Shown piece by piece: positions 9,550 through 19,942 of a stretch of 64,000 nucleotides of DNA; the stretch's first letter is position 1, and every line of letters begins with the position of its first letter. The DNA comes from Pseudogymnoascus destructans. Taxonomy: Eukaryota > Ascomycota > Leotiomycetes > Thelebolales > Thelebolaceae. The notes beneath the pieces are model-generated. The model saw only the letters and a list, made by a program, of their open reading frames with translations. It had not been told where the DNA came from and searched no databases. Made by a program: the position numbers and the translations under genes. Location: positions 868,001-932,000 of the forward strand of contig NW_020167533.1 of NCBI RefSeq assembly GCF_001641265.1, read 5' to 3'.

Positions 9550-11130
9550 ATGAGTGATTCCGAGTTGTCTGACGCCCCTGAGGATCTTGACGATCATGTT
9601 ATTTATGAAGATAACAGTAATGATGGAGTATTCTCATCGTCTTCGCTATCATTACCACAAAGCAGTACCGCAACACTACAGCTACCAGTCACTCATTCTG
9701 CTCTTTTTACAAAGAATCTATATTCTCGTACTATCTTAAGAGGCTCTCCTAATAAGATGCAATATGCTTGTACGCAAGAAGGCTGTTCATATATGCCTGA
9801 AGCTAAACCGGTATCGCAAAATACAACAAGCAATTTATGGAGACATATTGAACTAAAGCATCCAACTATCTTTGAAGCGTCTTCAAAATCTACTCGAAAA
9901 CTTCAGAATAAAGACAATATCCGCCCTCAGAACCATGCATCTTTGTCTAGATTCTTCAAGCCAAATCCTCATGGTACAACTCCAGTGTCAGGCACCAAAT
10001 TCCGAGAATTGTTACTTGCATTCATCATTATGAATAATCTACCAATGAGATTGGTAGATAAATTCTCATTCCGGCAGCTAGTGCATTACCTCAATCCTTC
10101 AGTCTTGAGTATTTCTTCAACGTCTTTGAAAAGGGACCTACACAGGCAATTTTGCTATCATCGAGGGCAGCTACAACTGGAACTGCATAATCATATTAAA
10201 GCAGGTGGGCGATTATCACTTACGACTGATGCTTGGACTGCTATAAATGGAACAGATCATGCTGCTGTTACCGTACACTGGATATCAAAAGATTGGGTCC
10301 AACATTCAAGAATCCTAGATGTGATAAATCTACTTGAACCTATTCATTCTGGCGAATACCTAGCTCAGCAATTACTCTCAGTTACAGATGATTTCAAAAT
10401 TACACATGGAGTCTTTACTATCACAAGAGACAATGCGTCAAATAATACAGCAATGCTCAACCAATACGAATCAAGAGCAGCAGATGTTCCAACAACAACA
10501 AATCAGCCATGGAGCTTTACTGTTAAAGATGGCGATGTACGATGTATGGCACATATTATAAATCTAGCTGTTCAAGCAGCTCTTATGACGATGAAAGCTG
10601 TACCATCAGAAGAGCTTTGAGAGCTATCGAGTTCAAGAGGGTTTAGCTTATACTTGGATTAATGCTATCTATTCCGAAAAAGAAGAAGTTGTTAACACTT
10701 TAACAAAGCTCTGCAAGCACATCTATGTGTTTAGGAATCGTCGATGGTGGAAGGATAGTCTTCGTTCTCATGCTATAGCCACTGGAATCAAGCCTGTTAC
10801 TCTTACAATTGATATGCCAGTACGATGGAACTCAACATATCATATGCTTCAAAATGCATTGTCAATGGAGGCACCAATCACAGCCCTTTGTGCATCACAG
10901 ACTCTTGATATAAGCATGCGTGATATCCAGATTTCTTCGAAAGAATGGGAATTACTTCATGCTCTTGCAGAGTTCTTTGAGATTTTTAAGCGTATCTCAG
11001 AAAAGGTGCAAGCAGATGGGTATCCAACACTTAACTACTGTTCCATATTATCTACGACTAATGGATAAAATTAAGAAGATCAAAAGAAGGAATGACTGGC
11101 TGCTAAGGGAAAGAGCAAAGGGCAACCGCC
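9550..11130 (+). pseudogene. hAT transposase, N-terminal half
   Basis: The ATG at 9550 starts a 356-residue frame with an acidic opening and a BED-type zinc finger (YACTQEGCSYMPEA ... NLWRHIELKHP, residues 70-115). The RNase H-like core follows (LSLTTDAWTAINGTDHAAVTVHW), with RDNASNN and CMAHIINLAVQ. A stop at 10618 and frame changes near 10625 and 11040 follow. Homologous sequence continues through MPVRWNSTYHML and a PYYLRLMDKIKK stretch to about 11,100. There the C-terminal half is missing and unrelated A/G-rich DNA begins. Upstream, 9324-9549 holds the 5' terminus and a leader rich in GATTCG repeats. Confidence 0.85.
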
Positions 11131-11208
11131 GGGTGCGGAAGGAAAGAACGGCCAGCCAACGGGGAAAGAATGACCCCCCAAGGAGGGAATTTCGGTCCAG
11201 CTTCATAT

Positions 11209-11495
11209 TCAAATCTCGCAGATTGGGCTTCTGCCTACTCGCAGCTGTACGCGTACCAGTAACGTCTCTACCAATTTCGTGGACGGGCTATCAAGAGTCC
11301 GCAAATACGGACATTCAACTCGAAGGCGCAAATTTGGGTCGCTTTGCATAGCTTGGATAGCTAGCACTAATTTGCTTTCATCCTTTTTATGGCGCATGTT
11401 TTGTTGTGGAGGAATTTAACATTTAGTTGGGGGGGTTGGTCACCGCATGATTTTGGCACTTTCGCTTGTTTGGCACTTTCGTTATACATGCACGT
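11209..11495 (-). mobile_element. 5'-terminal remnant of the pogo element found at 42757
   Basis: On the minus strand the terminus ACGTGCATGTATAACG with two GAAAGTGCCAAA-type repeats is followed by a leader and MRHKKDESKLVLAIQAMQSDP. It matches the first 200 bases of the intact element at 42757 (MPHKNDESQLVLAIQAMQSDP). Its outer end is followed by TA (11496-11497). Everything downstream of about codon 27 is missing. Confidence 0.85.
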
Positions 11496-12426
11496 TATAC
11501 TTAATGCATTAGTAATGCATTACCAATGCATTAATATCGAAACAACCACAGTTATTTCAAGCATGTTAGCGACAAAGCAACCTGGGTAATGAAGGTAAAC
11601 TATACAACAGATTTACCAGAATACCCCGAAACATCCGAAAATGGGGTCACCTATATCATCAGTACTTCCTCAATGACACCAGAAGCAGTTGATGCTATGT
11701 GTAATAATGTGTGTTCTTCGGTAATGTGTTCTTAATGCATTATTAATGCATTATAAATGCATTATAGGTCCAATATTGCCATAAACGACTTCAGCCACCA
11801 AAGCCAATGCACTGCAGTGTTCTTAACAATGCTTATTGTAAAAGGATGACTTATATTTGCATAGGTATAATGCTTCCAACAATAAGGAGGTCATCGTCCT
11901 AATGCATTAATAATGTATTAGTAATGTATTAATCTCAGTGTGAAGTTGAAAGTGAAGTTGAACTGGAATTGAACTTACATCTTGGGGAAAAGGCTTCATT
12001 CCGAGTGGGCGTTCAGTAAGGAGTTTGTAGGCCTTATAGGCTGCCTGTTGTGGTTGTTAGTAGAATTATCAATCCATTAGTAATGTATTCATACATTATC
12101 GTGATGGACGCCATCATGGTGGCGGAGGTGGTGGAGTTGGTGCTGTTGTTGACGGAAGGTCGAAGGTCGGAAGTTGAAGATTTATTTATGGGGGTCAGCC
12201 AAGGTTTTGCCGGAAGTGGAGTGGGTCAGCCTAGGTTGGGGGGATGCTCGGGTCACCTACGTTCTGTGAGAGCTGGTGTGGTGCCAGCTGACCCAGCCAG
12301 TCAGAAGAGCTGGTCAAGACCTACATGTAGGATATTCGGCCACCCTCCAGGAATATCCTATATACAGTAACTACGTAGCCTATTTAGATAGTCAAATAAT
12401 TCAATTGATTTTTATATTTCTATATA
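11496..12426. repeat. Non-coding stretch with clustered TAATGCATTA palindromes
   Basis: No gene is recognisable. The palindrome AATGCATT, mostly in the form TAATGCATTANTAATGCATTA, occurs in clusters at about 11500-11535, 11733-11766, 11900-11930 and 12070-12090 (the last two degraded to TAATGTATTA). This suggests a dispersed tandem element or the inner parts of a decayed transposon. The open frame 12050-12370 has no recognisable features. Confidence 0.5.
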
Positions 12427-14284
12427 ACGTGGTTGTACACCGAGTCGTGAATGTCACCGAGTCGTGAACTTTTCCCTACTTAGCTACCTACGAACTTCAA
12501 CACGCGTTTCCTCCACAACTACCAATGGAAATCCAAACCCAAGAAGCGCGAATCATTCTAGCTATTGAGGCTCTTCAAACATGTAAATAGCTTAATCGCA
12601 GGTCTGCAGCAATACTATATAAAGTGCCTTATTCTACGCTTACTGATAGAATGGCCGGCCGACCTTCTTGACGCGAAACCAAAGCCAATAGTCATAAATT
12701 GACTGAGCTAGAAGAGGAAGTGATTATTCGAAATATATTGGATATGGATGCAAAAGGATTTGCACCTCGGCCTGCTAGTGTGGAGGATATGGCAAATTAT
12801 ATCCTTGAATCGCATGGGGGAAAGCACGTTGGGACGCGGTGGGCATATCGATTTATACAACGCCGCCCCGAGTTAAAGACGCGTTTTAATCGCGTTTCTG
12901 ACTTTCAAAGAGCCTTGTGCGAAGATCCTGAGCTTATTGGAGCGTGGTTTCAACTTGTGCAGAACATGAGAGCAAAGTACGGCATCCAAGACTGCGATTT
13001 CTACAACTTTGACGAGACGGGCTTCATGATGGGCGTTATTAGCTCAGCTTTAGTTGTTACGCGCACCGATCGACGTGGCAGAGGCAAGGCAGTTCAGCCT
13101 GGCAATCGGGAATGGGCTACAGCAATTGTTTGTGTGAATGCTGAAGCGGGAGTATCCCTCCGTTTTTAGTAGTTCAAGGGAAATGTCACCTTTCAAGTTG
13201 GTATACTGAAGGCGGCCTTCCTCACAATTGGGTAATTAAACCAACAAGCAATGGATGGACCAACAACGAGACAGGTCTAGAATGGCTTCATCATTTCGAT
13301 AAACATACTTGCAGTCGTGCAAAAGGACCATATCGGATGTTGGTTTTAGACGGGCATGAAAGTCACGAATCAGCTGCGTTTCAGGAATATTGCAAAGCAA
13401 ACAACATCATAACTCTCTGTCTACCTCCTCACTCGTCTCACCTAACTCAGCCACTTGATGTTGGGTGCTTTAGTGTTCTTAAACGCATGTATGGGCGTCA
13501 AATTGAGACCTTTATTAAGGCTCATATAAACCATATTACAAAGGTTGAGTTTTTTATAGCTTTCCACGCAGCTTATAACCAGTCAATAACAACTCAAAAC
13601 GCCAAAGCTGGATTTCGCGGAGCTGGTTTAGTGCCCTTTGATCCGCAAGTAATCATTTCAAAGCTAGACGTCAAGTTGCGGACTCCTACACCTACAGGAC
13701 CCCCCTCTATAGACGCTGATCCTTGGGTTTCTCAAACGCCTCGCAACCCAATAGATGCTCTCTCACAGACTACTCTAGTTAAAAATCACATTGCACGGCA
13801 CCAAGGAAGCTCGCCAACCCCCATTTTTGCTACTGTTACTGCATTAGCTAAAGGGACAGAGATTTTGGCACATGAAATAACTTTATTGTCAGCTGAAGTC
13901 CGCACCCTTCGAGCAGCAAACGAAGCTCTTAGCAAACGCCGGAGGGCTAAAAAGTCTCGTGTCCGTCAAGGGTGTGCACTTTCTGTAGGGGATGCACATG
14001 ATGATTTGTCCCAAAGGGCAGTTACGGAGCAAATAAATCGCGAGAAGCGCTCTGGAGGGGTTGGTAGGAATGAGGGGCAACCAGGTGTACGACATTGTGG
14101 CACTTGCGGGGGGGCTGGCCATAATGCACAAACTTGTCAGGAGGTCATAGAAGTACTTAGCTCATCAGATTCTGAATAGTTTTAGTTTTAATACATGTTG
14201 TGGTTGTTTAATTATACCTTACAGTGGTGGGTATAAAAAAGTTTCACGACTCGGTGACATTCACGACTCGGTGTACAACCACGT
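12427..14284 (+). mobile_element. Full-length pogo/Fot1-like element
   Basis: It starts ACGTGGTTGTACACCGAGTC after TA (12425-12426) and ends with the inverted copy before TA (14285-14286), 1858 bases. Each end carries the 14-mer CACCGAGTCGTGAA twice in direct orientation inside the terminal repeat. One transposase gene, now broken, fills the element. Confidence 0.92.
12525..14179 (+). pseudogene. pogo/Fot1-like transposase with a C-terminal zinc knuckle, inactivated
   Basis: The frame starts MEIQTQEARIILAIEALQTC. It has an in-frame TAG near 12586, an in-frame TGA near 12668 (TCT TGA CGC, where relatives have Ser-Arg-Arg) and a frameshift near 13150. The domain order is clear: psq and CENP-B-type DNA-binding domains (to about 12900), NFDETGFMMG, then VLDGHESHE and LTQPLDVGCF for the three catalytic Asp, and a coiled region. 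A zinc knuckle CGTCGGAGHNAQTC (C-x2-C-x4-H-x4-C) precedes an acidic end (LSSSDSE). The same knuckle occurs in the elements at 40232 and 42757. Confidence 0.88.
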
Positions 14285-14880
14285 TACTGTACATACTGTA
14301 CTGTACGTACATCCTGCTTGTGATAGAGAAAACCACATGATTTTGGGTGCGGATCCCCATATTCTCTACCCATCCCAACATACCAGTAATTGTTCCCAAC
14401 TTCTCTCCTCTTCTAAATTTTTTAATCCATAAGGCCTCATAAGTACCAGCTAAGCCAGGTATTCTGAACGGCCAGACCACACTGTCTGTGTGTTTCAGAC
14501 GAGACAGGCCACTTTTCTATTTGGGTCATCTAGACCGTGGCTCGTGACAGGGCACTTTACAACCTCATCGAGCTTATATAGACACACCAAGAATACCACA
14601 AATTATCATCATGGACCAAGACCCCACATTAATGAAAGCCCTTCCACACACCCACACACACACGGTCAGTAGCACATTAATACGCCGCAAAATGCGAAGC
14701 GTATCGATAAACCTATGAAGGTTGGCGCGCATATCACACTAATACAATTGTTGGATAGCTACGAATAATAACACCTGTCCCCCTCTATTACTCAAGAGAG
14801 CTGGCTGTCAGGCCCTACATGCACAGAGAATACTCCCCAGTCTCCAAGCTCTTCATATCCCCTTAAGTGAACTCAGCCTG
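14285..14880. other. Leader region upstream of GypA
   Basis: No complete gene. An ATG at 14611 (MDQDPTLMKALPHTHTHT) is followed by a stop after about 35 codons and could be a decayed gag start. A CACACA-rich stretch lies at 14645-14665. No LTR matching the one at 25530 is visible, so the 5' end of GypA is probably lost. Confidence 0.4.
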
Positions 14881-15056
14881 CACTTATCTGGTATGCCACT
14901 CAAGCTCAAGGTCGCCAACTTAGCCAAGGCCAAATATCCTCAATTCTTTCCACGAAGTACCAATATCTCGGCTCAGATACAGACTGCAGACAGCCAAAGA
15001 AAGGGAACAGCGGATGCAAAGTCGGCAAACAACTCAATGCCACCTGGACAGGACAG

Positions 15057-16043
15057 TTGAATGCAACGTTTGTGAGCAAACAGGACTGGGGAATAAACGG
15101 CGAAAGCACCCCAGAAGACGAGAGCTCAGACGAAGGGTCGGAGGCGGAATCGTTCACCGTCTCGGAACAGGGAACCTTCGATGAGCTCGCACCTACGGAA
15201 CCAATGAGTCCACGGTGCAAGAGCGTAGTAAGACGCATGGCAAAACACGCCCACGCGAAGATTAGGTCCGAACGAGACAAGCCCAGCGGCCAGAGGAGAA
15301 TCCCCACGCTTAAGGGCATCTACGGGAACCTGTTACAGGGACTTCCGTTAGAGTGCAAGGTGGACGACTGCAAGGGTGACCTCTGGAGATACTACGACCA
15401 ACTAACGAATACCCGCAGGCTGCTTGGCACGTCCCCAGACGTAGCTAAGTTGGAAGCCCAAGAAGCGGAAGAACTGGAGAAGGATGTCGAGCATATGGCT
15501 AAACTGAAGAATATGAAAAGCGTCGAACTTTACTACCAGGACCGCAGGAGAGCCCTGGAGAAGTACGACAAGAAAGCCAGAGATATGCTCCAACGGGAAA
15601 ATGCGAGACCCACTCCATGCATCGAAAGGAGAGCCATGGAGCAACTAGACACGTTCTCCACGCCTCCGAGGGAAGATAGTGCATGGGTGAGAGGACAGCG
15701 GGAACTATCAACGACAGACGCAACAGAGACTGATCATCCCTGGCATGCGTATGTCTACTGGGAGTATTGCAGCGAAGATGACTGCAAGCTCCACTGGAAA
15801 AAAAAACACCAGAATCAGTTGTTTCCCCGATCCTCGCCCCGGATACACTTCAGAGACGCAGAGCAAGTTCACGCCCTCAGGCGAAGCCAGTCTGAAGGGG
15901 ACTTGCCTATCAAAAGCGAACAGGTATACGAAAGATATCCACACCTGCTGAACGACACAGCAGAGACAGGGAGACGATCTCCCCCAGGACCTCCATTGGA
16001 AGCGGATGAATACTATCCCTCCTCGGACGAGTCAAAAAACTAG
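15057..16043 (+). CDS. GypA gag C-terminal region
   Basis: An open frame of 328 residues; homologous-looking coding sequence extends upstream in the same frame (to about 14930), so the listed start is not the true one. It is acidic and charged throughout, with a long coiled-coil-like stretch (residues 125-190, rich in Glu, Lys, Leu). A motif HPWHAYVYWEYCSEDDCKLHWKKKH follows, of the kind found near the gag end of fungal chromoviruses. The frame ends 44 bases before the protease frame, which is in a different phase, so expression of pol would need frameshifting or another device. It is an element protein, not a host gene. Confidence 0.6.
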   Translation: MNATFVSKQDWGINGESTPEDESSDEGSEAESFTVSEQGTFDELAPTEPMSPRCKSVVRRMAKHAHAKIRSERDKPSGQRRIPTLKGIYGNLLQGLPLECKVDDCKGDLWRYYDQLTNTRRLLGTSPDVAKLEAQEAEELEKDVEHMAKLKNMKSVELYYQDRRRALEKYDKKARDMLQRENARPTPCIERRAMEQLDTFSTPPREDSAWVRGQRELSTTDATETDHPWHAYVYWEYCSEDDCKLHWKKKHQNQLFPRSSPRIHFRDAEQVHALRRSQSEGDLPIKSEQVYERYPHLLNDTAETGRRSPPGPPLEADEYYPSSDESKN

Positions 16044-16086
16044 GAGTCCTCGATGGTAGGCCACCGGCGAGTGACACCTCCGAGCA

Positions 16087-19046
16087 ATGATTGACTCAGG
16101 AGCGACGGGCAACTTTATGACAAAGAAAGTAGCAGACACGCAAGGTTTCAAGACGCAATTGAAAACTGAACCATACCCGTTAATGGTCGTAGATGGAGAG
16201 CCCATCTCGACTAATGAAGGAATGGTGACCCACGAAATGGTCCCATTGGAAATGGTCATGCTACACGGGCACAAGGAAACGATTCAGTTTAACATCGTGC
16301 ACATGGACAACCATGCGTGCATCCTTGGTGTGCCATGGCTCAAGAAACACAACCCCCAGATCGACTGGTGGAATGAGAAAGTTGTGATGAGCCAGTGCGC
16401 GTGTGAACAACGGACGGACACGCGACAACGGGAGAAACCCTCCCAGGGCCGGAAGGAGTTATGTGCAACCTCCGAGCTCGATGACCTAGCCCAGGCATCC
16501 TCACCGACGAGTATACCGGTGGAGTACAAAGAATACGAGCAATTATTCCAGGAAGGCCCTAAGAACGAGGCGCTTCCTAAGCACCAACCATGGGATCACG
16601 AGATACCCCTAGAGAAAGACAAGAGTCCACCGTTTGGACCAATATATCAGCTATCAGAAAAAGAGCTAAAGGTACTCAAGGAGTACATTGATGATAACCT
16701 AGCAAAAGGATTCATCAAACCATCCACATCACCCGCAGGAAGTCCGGTGCTTTTCGTACCAAAGAAAGACGGCTCCCTACGGTTATGTGTGGACTATCGA
16801 GCGTTGAACAACATCACAATCAAGGACAGGTATGCCCTGCCGTTAATCAACGAACTACACGATAGATTTCAAGGAGCAAAGATCTTCAGTAAGCTAGATC
16901 TGCGAGGAGCATACAACCTGATCCGAATCAAGGCTGGGGAAGAGTGGAAAACAGCATTCCGCACCCGCTATGGCCTATTCGAGTATCAAGTCATGCCCTT
17001 TGGGCTAACAAACGCACCCGCATCCATGCAATGACTGATGAATGATGCTTTGCACGAATACTTAGACATCTTTACCATTGTCTACCTAGACGACGTCCTG
17101 GTGTATTCAGCAACCAAGGAGGAGCATGTCAAGCATGTCAAACTCGTCCTGAAGAAACTAAAGGAGTACAGCTTACTCCTCAAACCAGAGAAGTGCGAGT
17201 TCCATAAAAACCAAGTCGAATTCTTGGGTTACATTATTGGAACGCATGGCATCAAGATGGACCAAGCAAAAGTAACGGCAGTGTTGGAATGGCCAACACC
17301 GACCACGGTCAAGGAAGTGCAAGCCTTCCTAGGCTTCGCCAACTTCTACCGAAGATTCATCTCGGGATATTCCAAGGTAGCTCAACCACTCACGGAGCTT
17401 ACCAGAAAGGATCTCGAATTCAAATGGACGGACAAGGCAGAGGCTGCTTTCCAGGAACTTAAGACGAAGTTCACGGAAGCACCTATCCTTGCTACATTTG
17501 ACCCTGCAAAGAAGATCATCCTCGAAACGGACTCTTCTGACTTCGCAATTGGAGCATGTCTGAATCAACCAGACGAGAACGGTAAGTTCAAACCAATCGC
17601 ATACTACTCTAGGAAACTGTCACCCGCGGAACTCAATTACGACATCCACGACAAGGAGCTACTGGCTATTGTCGTTGCCTTTGAGCAGTGGCGAGTATAT
17701 CTTGAGGGACCCACCTACCCTGTGCAGGTATGGACGGATCACAAGAACCTCATATACTTCACCACGACCAAGGTTTTAAACCGCAGACAAGTCCGCTGGG
17801 CAGAAACCCTCGCAGCCTACAACTTCATGATAACCTATCGCAAGGGCTCCGAGAATGCAAGAGCAGACGCTCTCAGCAGACGGACCGACTACGCCGGCCC
17901 AAAGGAAGAAAGACCTAGAGCAATTCTGAAGAAAACAGATGCAGGAATACAGTACAACGAGTTACTAGCGACGATCTCAGTCATCGAAGATACAGAACTC
18001 GAGGAAAGACTCAAGAAAGCTTACGCAACAGACGAATGCGCCAAGCGAGTCTTGTGCAAAGTCGAAGGTGACTTCGCCATCGATGAACAGGGATTGATTT
18101 GATACAAAGGGTTAGTGTATGTCCCAAGTCAAATGAGACGCCCGCTGGTGCAAGAACAACACTCGTTACCAGCACACGGTCATCAGGGAGTAACACGAAC
18201 CTTCGAACGAATCACCCGACACTACTACTTCCCAGGTATGAGGAAGCAGGTAGAGACAGTGGTAAGAGAGTGCGACATTTGCAGCAAGTCAAAATCCAAT
18301 AGGCATCTGCCATACGGACAACTCAAGTCGACACCAGTACCAAAAGGAGCGTGGAAATCAATAGCTTTGGAGTTCGTCGTCAAGCTTCCACCCTCCAAGG
18401 ACCCGTTAACAGGAATAGAATACGACTCTATCCTCGTCATCACGGAAAGACTCACGAAATATGGGAAGTTTATACCATATCTAGAAGCTAGCGACGCCGA
18501 GGCGCTCGCATATACCTTCATTCGAGTCATATTAGCCAATCATGGGATGCCAGAAGAAATCATCTCAGATAGAGACAAGCTCTTTACTTCGAAATTCTGG
18601 AAATCATTGATGGCGCTACTGGGAACAAATCATAAGCTGTCAACAGCTTTTCATCCCCAGACAGACGGCCAAACAGAAAGATTAAATCAGACCCTTGAAC
18701 AGTACCTACGAAGCTATGTCAATCATCAACAGGATAACTGGGTTCAGATCTTACCCATCGCACAGTTTGCATATAACAGCGCGATGACAGAAGCAACGAA
18801 AGTCTCACCATTCTTTGCCAATTACGGCTACCAGCCAGAAGCATATAGGCAACCAAGACCGGATGAATCACGAGCTGAACAAGCCCTGATCGTGGTGGAA
18901 CAACTGAAATCGTTCCACAAACAACTTGCGACGGACATCCAATTCTTAAATGAACGGTCCGCCGCATACGCAAACAAGAAGCGCAGTATGGAACCTGCCT
19001 TCAGGGATGGGGATAAAGTATACCTACTCCGGAAACATATCAAAAC
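16087..19046 (+). pseudogene. GypA pol: protease, reverse transcriptase, RNase H, integrase
   Basis: A single reading frame is broken only by TGA at 17032 and TGA at 18100. Protease: MIDSGATGNFMT. Reverse transcriptase: LRLCVDYRALNNIT, MPFGLTNAPASMQ and YLDDVLVYS. RNase H: LETDSSDFAIGACL and TDHKNLIYF. The integrase zinc region (HQG ... CDICSKSK) and core (SDRDKLFTSKFW ... HPQTDGQTERLNQ) follow. The usual Asp of the first integrase motif (SxDFxxxLP) reads LEFVVKLP, so one catalytic residue appears changed. The frame stops abruptly at the GypB insertion inside KVYLLRKHIKT. Both TGA codons sit where Arg is expected, consistent with CGA-to-TGA changes. Confidence 0.9.
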
Positions 19047-19356
19047 TGTAAGGATGCCTCCTTACACGGGGTGCATTCGGACCCCTAAGGGGACGCGCAG
19101 TAGATAACATAGTAGTACAGCAACAAAGGGGTTGGAGTCGGGGTCGATTCGGATTACCGACTAAGTAGTACCGAGGGTACGCTAAGCTTGATTAGAGTCG
19201 GACCCGAGACGGATATTTAAGGGGTAGGAAGCTGTAAGCTCCCCCTTTATCTTTTTTGTATCCTTCGTAGTAGACCTATAGGATAGAATACAGCATCACC
19301 TCCGACTCGCACTCCCATATGCACCTACGGAGAGCTGTATTCCCTGTGTCCTTACA
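19047..19356 (+). repeat. GypB 5' LTR
   Basis: Begins TGTAAGGATGCC and ends GTGTCCTTACA, 310 bases. It contains a TATTTAAGG promoter-like box near 19212. A truncated relative lies at 30946-31140. Confidence 0.93.
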
Positions 19357-19634
19357 TTATACAAAAAAGATCACGCTTGCCGGGGACGGCCGTACCTAAA
19401 TAATATCCCACAACCGGAACGACTCAGGAGAACTGTCGAAACACCACCGACCGCGACTCGGTGACATTTCGAAGTAGAGACCTGATGACTCCAAATAGCC
19501 GTGACCCCAGAGAACTCACGGACAGCCAGTGGATCAGGGTTTGATCCTGCAGAGCAAGCTGGTAAAGTCGCCGACGCGTTGGCGCCGAATAGGATACGAG
19601 ATCCTAAAGAACCCCCTCAAGCACAGAGGCAATT

Positions 19635-19942
19635 GTGAACAAGAGTGTTGATAGCTACGAGCTACCGGAAGTCAAACTCTTCCGTATCGACTGCGACTCG
19701 ATACACCCCCGAATCAAGATGTCGCGCAAGACGACACAAAACCCACCACCCGACAATGACGGTCAACCGCTACGAATGACAACTAGGCAAACCGCCACAG
19801 CGGGCACGACCGCAGGGCCATCCGAAAGCCTGAACCCGAAGAGCAGTGGGAGGAGGCAGTCGAACTCCAATCGGATGCGTCCCTGGAGGAAAACGACGAG
19901 GCCTAGGGAAAGGCTCCTTCCTAGGTCTACGCAAATGTGATC
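19635..19942 (+). pseudogene. GypB gag, internally deleted
   Basis: The frame starts MNKSVDSYELPEVKLFR and reaches SESLNPKS, then runs directly into sequence that in another frame matches the very end of gag in GypC (EEQWEEAVELQSDASLEEND). The capsid core and the CCHC knuckle between these two points are missing. The same N-terminal stretch is seen in GypC at 62690-62860. Confidence 0.75.

Larger units (their letters stand above)
5088..11130. mobile_element. hAT element with its two halves in opposite orientation
   Basis: One terminus, CAGTGTGCGGCGAATC, starts at 5088, and a matching terminus, CAGTGTGCAGCGAATC, starts at 9324. The 8 bases outside the first are GTGCACTG (5080-5087). The 8 outside the second are CAGTGCAC (9316-9323), the exact reverse complement. 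The C-terminal half of the transposase lies on the minus strand (8358-9060), the N-terminal half on the plus strand (9550-11130). This is what a single hAT insertion with an 8-bp duplication would look like after inversion of the segment carrying its 5' half. AATCATGATTCG-like repeats lie inside both ends. The 3' region has been opened by the pogo insertion at 5224-8318. Confidence 0.7.
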
